This document shows, one piece after another, positions 7,820-9,679 of a DNA stretch of 9,679 nucleotides. The DNA comes from Gammaproteobacteria bacterium. GTDB lineage: Bacteria; Pseudomonadota; Gammaproteobacteria; Steroidobacterales; Steroidobacteraceae. The stretch spans positions 1 through 9,679 of the forward strand of contig JAFAVO010000243.1 in NCBI GenBank assembly GCA_019242385.1, given 5' to 3'. The position numbers were made by a program, and so were the translations under genes. Every line of letters starts with the position of its first letter. The first letter of the stretch is position 1. Below the pieces are notes generated by a model that saw nothing but the letters and a program-made list of their open reading frames with translations, was not told the origin of the DNA and did not search any database.

Positions 7820-8916
7820 GGATCGCACTCGCAACCGATGCCTGGACGCCGCAAACCAACGGCGTGGTCACGACGCTCAAGGCGACCGCCGCGACCCTGA
7901 CCCTGCTCGGGCACGAGGTGCACATCATCTCTCCGCAGGGACTCATGACCGTCGCCTGCCCGAGCTATCCGGAGATCCGACTGGCGCTCTCGCCCGGGCC
8001 GTACGTAGCGCGCGAATTGAAGGGCTTCAGGCCGCATGCCATTCATATCGCGACCGAAGGCCCGCTCGGGCTCGCGGTACGCCGCTACTGCCGGGCACGG
8101 CAAGTGCCGTTCACGACCTCCTACCACACGCGCTACCCGGAGTATCTGCGCGCGCGCTGGCCCATTGCTCTGCCGGTGAGCTACGCCTGGCTGCGGCGCT
8201 TCCACCGAGCGGCGGTGCGCACCTTCGTCAGCAGCGGCACGCTCCAGGCGCTGCTCGAGCGGCACGGCTTCGCCCACCTGCATCGCTGGCGACGTGGCGT
8301 CGACCTGCGCACCTTCCACCGCCGTGCGCCCCATCCGGAACTCGCGCACCTGCCGCGACCGATCATGGCCTGCGTCGGCCGTCTCGCCATCGAGAAGAAC
8401 CTGGAGGCCTTTCTCTCGCTCGAGTTGCCGGGCACGAAACTCGTGATCGGCGACGGACCGCAGCGCGCGGCGCTGGTGCAGCGCTACCCGCAGGTCCGGT
8501 TCGCCGGCTACCGCTTCGGCGCGGAGCTCGCCGCGCTGCTCTCGGGGTCGGATGTGTTGGTGTTTCCGAGCCTGACCGACACCTTCGGGCTCGTCATGAT
8601 CGAGGCGCTCGCCTGCGGAGTGCCGGTCGCGGCCTTCCCGGTGCCAGGTCCGCTCGATGTCATCGAGCCGGGCCTTACTGGGGTGCTGGATGAGGACCTG
8701 GCGCGCGCCATCCGCGCAGCGCTGCAACTCGACCCGCAGGCTTGTGTGCAGGCCGCAAGTCAGTTCAGCTGGCAGGCGGCCACCGAGCAGTTTCTCGCGG
8801 GGCTTGCGCCGATTCCGCTGCCATTGCGGGCGAGACTGGCCGTGAGCCGCAGTTCGGCTATGATCGCGCGCATGGCCGCGCGCCGGCAGCCGAGCGGTGC
8901 TGGGGACGCTAACTGA
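7816..8916 (+). CDS. GT4-family glycosyltransferase, Agt/MgtA/SqdX-like
   Basis: This GT-B fold, retaining glycosyltransferase has 366 residues. The N-terminal acceptor domain opens with MRIALATDAWTPQTNGVVTT, with the glycine-containing NGVV loop (15-18), and has TSYHTRYPEY (101-110). The C-terminal donor domain has VGRLAIEKNLEAFL (187-200, basic R189 and K194), IGDGPQ (211-216) and PSLTDTFGLVMIEALACGVPVAAFPV (251-276). In the last motif D255 and E263 fill the E-x7-E signature. The pattern is that of the group containing mannosyltransferase MgtA, sulfolipid synthase SqdX and the phosphate-starvation diacylglycerol glycosyltransferase Agt. Beside a PlcP-like gene, the likely acceptor is diacylglycerol, giving a phosphorus-free glycolipid. 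The sugar donor cannot be read from sequence. It starts at GTG in a GTGA overlap with the phosphatase stop. The last 35 residues form a basic tail of unknown role. Confidence 0.8.
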   Translation: MRIALATDAWTPQTNGVVTTLKATAATLTLLGHEVHIISPQGLMTVACPSYPEIRLALSPGPYVARELKGFRPHAIHIATEGPLGLAVRRYCRARQVPFTTSYHTRYPEYLRARWPIALPVSYAWLRRFHRAAVRTFVSSGTLQALLERHGFAHLHRWRRGVDLRTFHRRAPHPELAHLPRPIMACVGRLAIEKNLEAFLSLELPGTKLVIGDGPQRAALVQRYPQVRFAGYRFGAELAALLSGSDVLVFPSLTDTFGLVMIEALACGVPVAAFPVPGPLDVIEPGLTGVLDEDLARAIRAALQLDPQACVQAASQFSWQAATEQFLAGLAPIPLPLRARLAVSRSSAMIARMAARRQPSGAGDAN

Positions 8917-9653
8917 TGGAAACCGCCGATCTCAGTCACCATATCTCGCGTCGCTTCAACGAGGACCTCGAGCGCGTTCGCGGCAAGGTGCTCGGCATGG
9001 GCGGCTTCGTCGAGCAGCAGCTGCAGAAGGCCATCACCGCGCTCGTGGAGGGCGACAGCTCCCTCGGTGAGCAGGTAGCGATGGACGACTACCAGGTGAA
9101 CAACATGGAGGTGGCGATCGACGATGAGTGCTGCCGCATCCTCGCGACGCGGGCGCCCGCGGCGGGCGATCTGCGGGTCATCGTGGCCATCATCAAGACC
9201 ATCACCGATCTCGAGCGCATCGGCGATGAAGGCGAGAAGATCGGCTACATCGCCTCGCGCCTCGCGACCATGGAGCGGCCGGCGGACAAGTACCGCGAGA
9301 TCAAGCACCTCGGCCGGGTGGTCTCGGACATGGTGCATGCGGCACTCGATGCGTTCGCGCGCATGGACGTCGAGTCCGCGCTGCGTGTCGCCCGGCAGGA
9401 CCGCCTGGTCGATGAGGAGTACGAGGCGATCCAGCGCCAGAGCATCACGTTCATGATGGAGGATCCGCGCACCATCCGTCGCGCGCTCGACGTCATGTGG
9501 GTGGTTCGCGCACTCGAGCGAATCGGGGATCACGCCAAGAACATCAGCGAATACGTCATCTACATGGTGCACGGCAAGGACATCCGCCACACCTCCCTGG
9601 ATGACGTGGAACGCGACCTGCGCGGCAGTTCCCCGCTCGGCACCGGGCTGTAG
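8916..9653 (+). CDS. phoU: phosphate signalling protein PhoU
   Basis: PhoU is a cytoplasmic helical protein that links the PstSCAB transporter to PhoR and shuts the Pho regulon down when phosphate is plentiful. The 245 residues match E. coli PhoU (241). Two repeated three-helix halves are visible, each with the metal-binding E-x3-D motif: DLERIGDEGEKI (98-109, E100/D104) and ALERIGDHAKNI (199-210, E201/D205). RAPAAGDLRVIV (79-90) is also typical of the family. The ATG overlaps the glycosyltransferase stop by one base (TGATG), with GGGGA nine bases upstream at 8902-8906. Co-translation with the lipid-remodelling genes is likely. Its usual partners, the pst genes, are absent upstream. Confidence 0.96.
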   Translation: METADLSHHISRRFNEDLERVRGKVLGMGGFVEQQLQKAITALVEGDSSLGEQVAMDDYQVNNMEVAIDDECCRILATRAPAAGDLRVIVAIIKTITDLERIGDEGEKIGYIASRLATMERPADKYREIKHLGRVVSDMVHAALDAFARMDVESALRVARQDRLVDEEYEAIQRQSITFMMEDPRTIRRALDVMWVVRALERIGDHAKNISEYVIYMVHGKDIRHTSLDDVERDLRGSSPLGTGL

Positions 9654-9659
9654 ATTTAT

Positions 9660-9676
9660 AGCGCCGCGCCGGCGCT
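9660..9676 (+). terminator. possible terminator hairpin after phoU
   Basis: AGCGCCG (9660-9666) and CGGCGCT (9670-9676) form a perfect seven-base-pair GC-rich stem around the loop CGC, seven bases after the phoU stop. The window ends three bases later, before any T-tract could appear, so it may be a terminator or just GC-rich chance. Confidence 0.4.
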
Positions 9677-9679
9677 GCC

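Noticed and set aside
7615..8727. 370-codon minus-strand open frame opposite the phosphatase and glycosyltransferase genes
   Set aside because: Low-complexity Arg/Ala/His-rich product, antisense to genes with intact catalytic motifs.
8760..9590. 276-codon minus-strand open frame opposite phoU
   Set aside because: The His/Val/Asp-rich peptide mirrors the codon pattern of phoU on the other strand and has no known family features.

Overview
The window is about 9.7 kb of GC-rich, densely coding bacterial chromosome. Gene content and order point to a gammaproteobacterium: a YoaA-type helicase directly followed by tsaB (the order seen in E. coli), PhoB and PhoR of the gammaproteobacterial type, and a GTP-type PEP carboxykinase, as found in Xanthomonadales-like lineages. 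A Xanthomonadales, Steroidobacterales or Nevskiales relative is a reasonable guess, but no marker here fixes the taxon. I see no tRNA, rRNA, CRISPR array, insertion sequence or phage gene, and no gene-free stretch above 300 bases.

Layout. Positions 1-42 hold the possible 3' end of a plus-strand gene, convergent with pckG (61-1833, minus). A hairpin spans both stop codons. A 192-bp divergent gap (1834-2025) carries a perfect TATAAT element for pckG. Next come yoaA (2026-4002) and tsaB (3999-4727), overlapping by four bases. An AT-richer 88-bp gap carries a clear Pho box and a -10 element in front of phoB (4816-5511) and phoR (5569-6891). After a 118-bp gap with two CTGTCA half-sites 22 bp apart come a calcineurin-fold phosphatase (7010-7819), a GT4 glycosyltransferase (7816-8916) and phoU (8916-9653). 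These last three overlap by four bases and one base. A GC-rich hairpin follows phoU at the window edge.

How the genes fit together. The main point of interest is the unit phoB-phoR-phosphatase-glycosyltransferase-phoU. The phosphatase is a COG2908 protein resembling PlcP, the phospholipase C used in phosphate-starvation lipid remodelling. The glycosyltransferase resembles the Agt/MgtA/SqdX group that glycosylates diacylglycerol. Together they could release phosphate head groups from membrane phospholipids and convert the diacylglycerol to phosphorus-free glycolipids, under PhoB control and within the same locus as the sensor PhoR and the signalling protein PhoU. PlcP-Agt lipid remodelling is known from other bacteria. 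What stands out is its position between phoBR and phoU, where no Pst transporter genes are present. The upstream genes are housekeeping: gluconeogenesis (pckG), DNA repair (yoaA) and tRNA t6A modification (tsaB).
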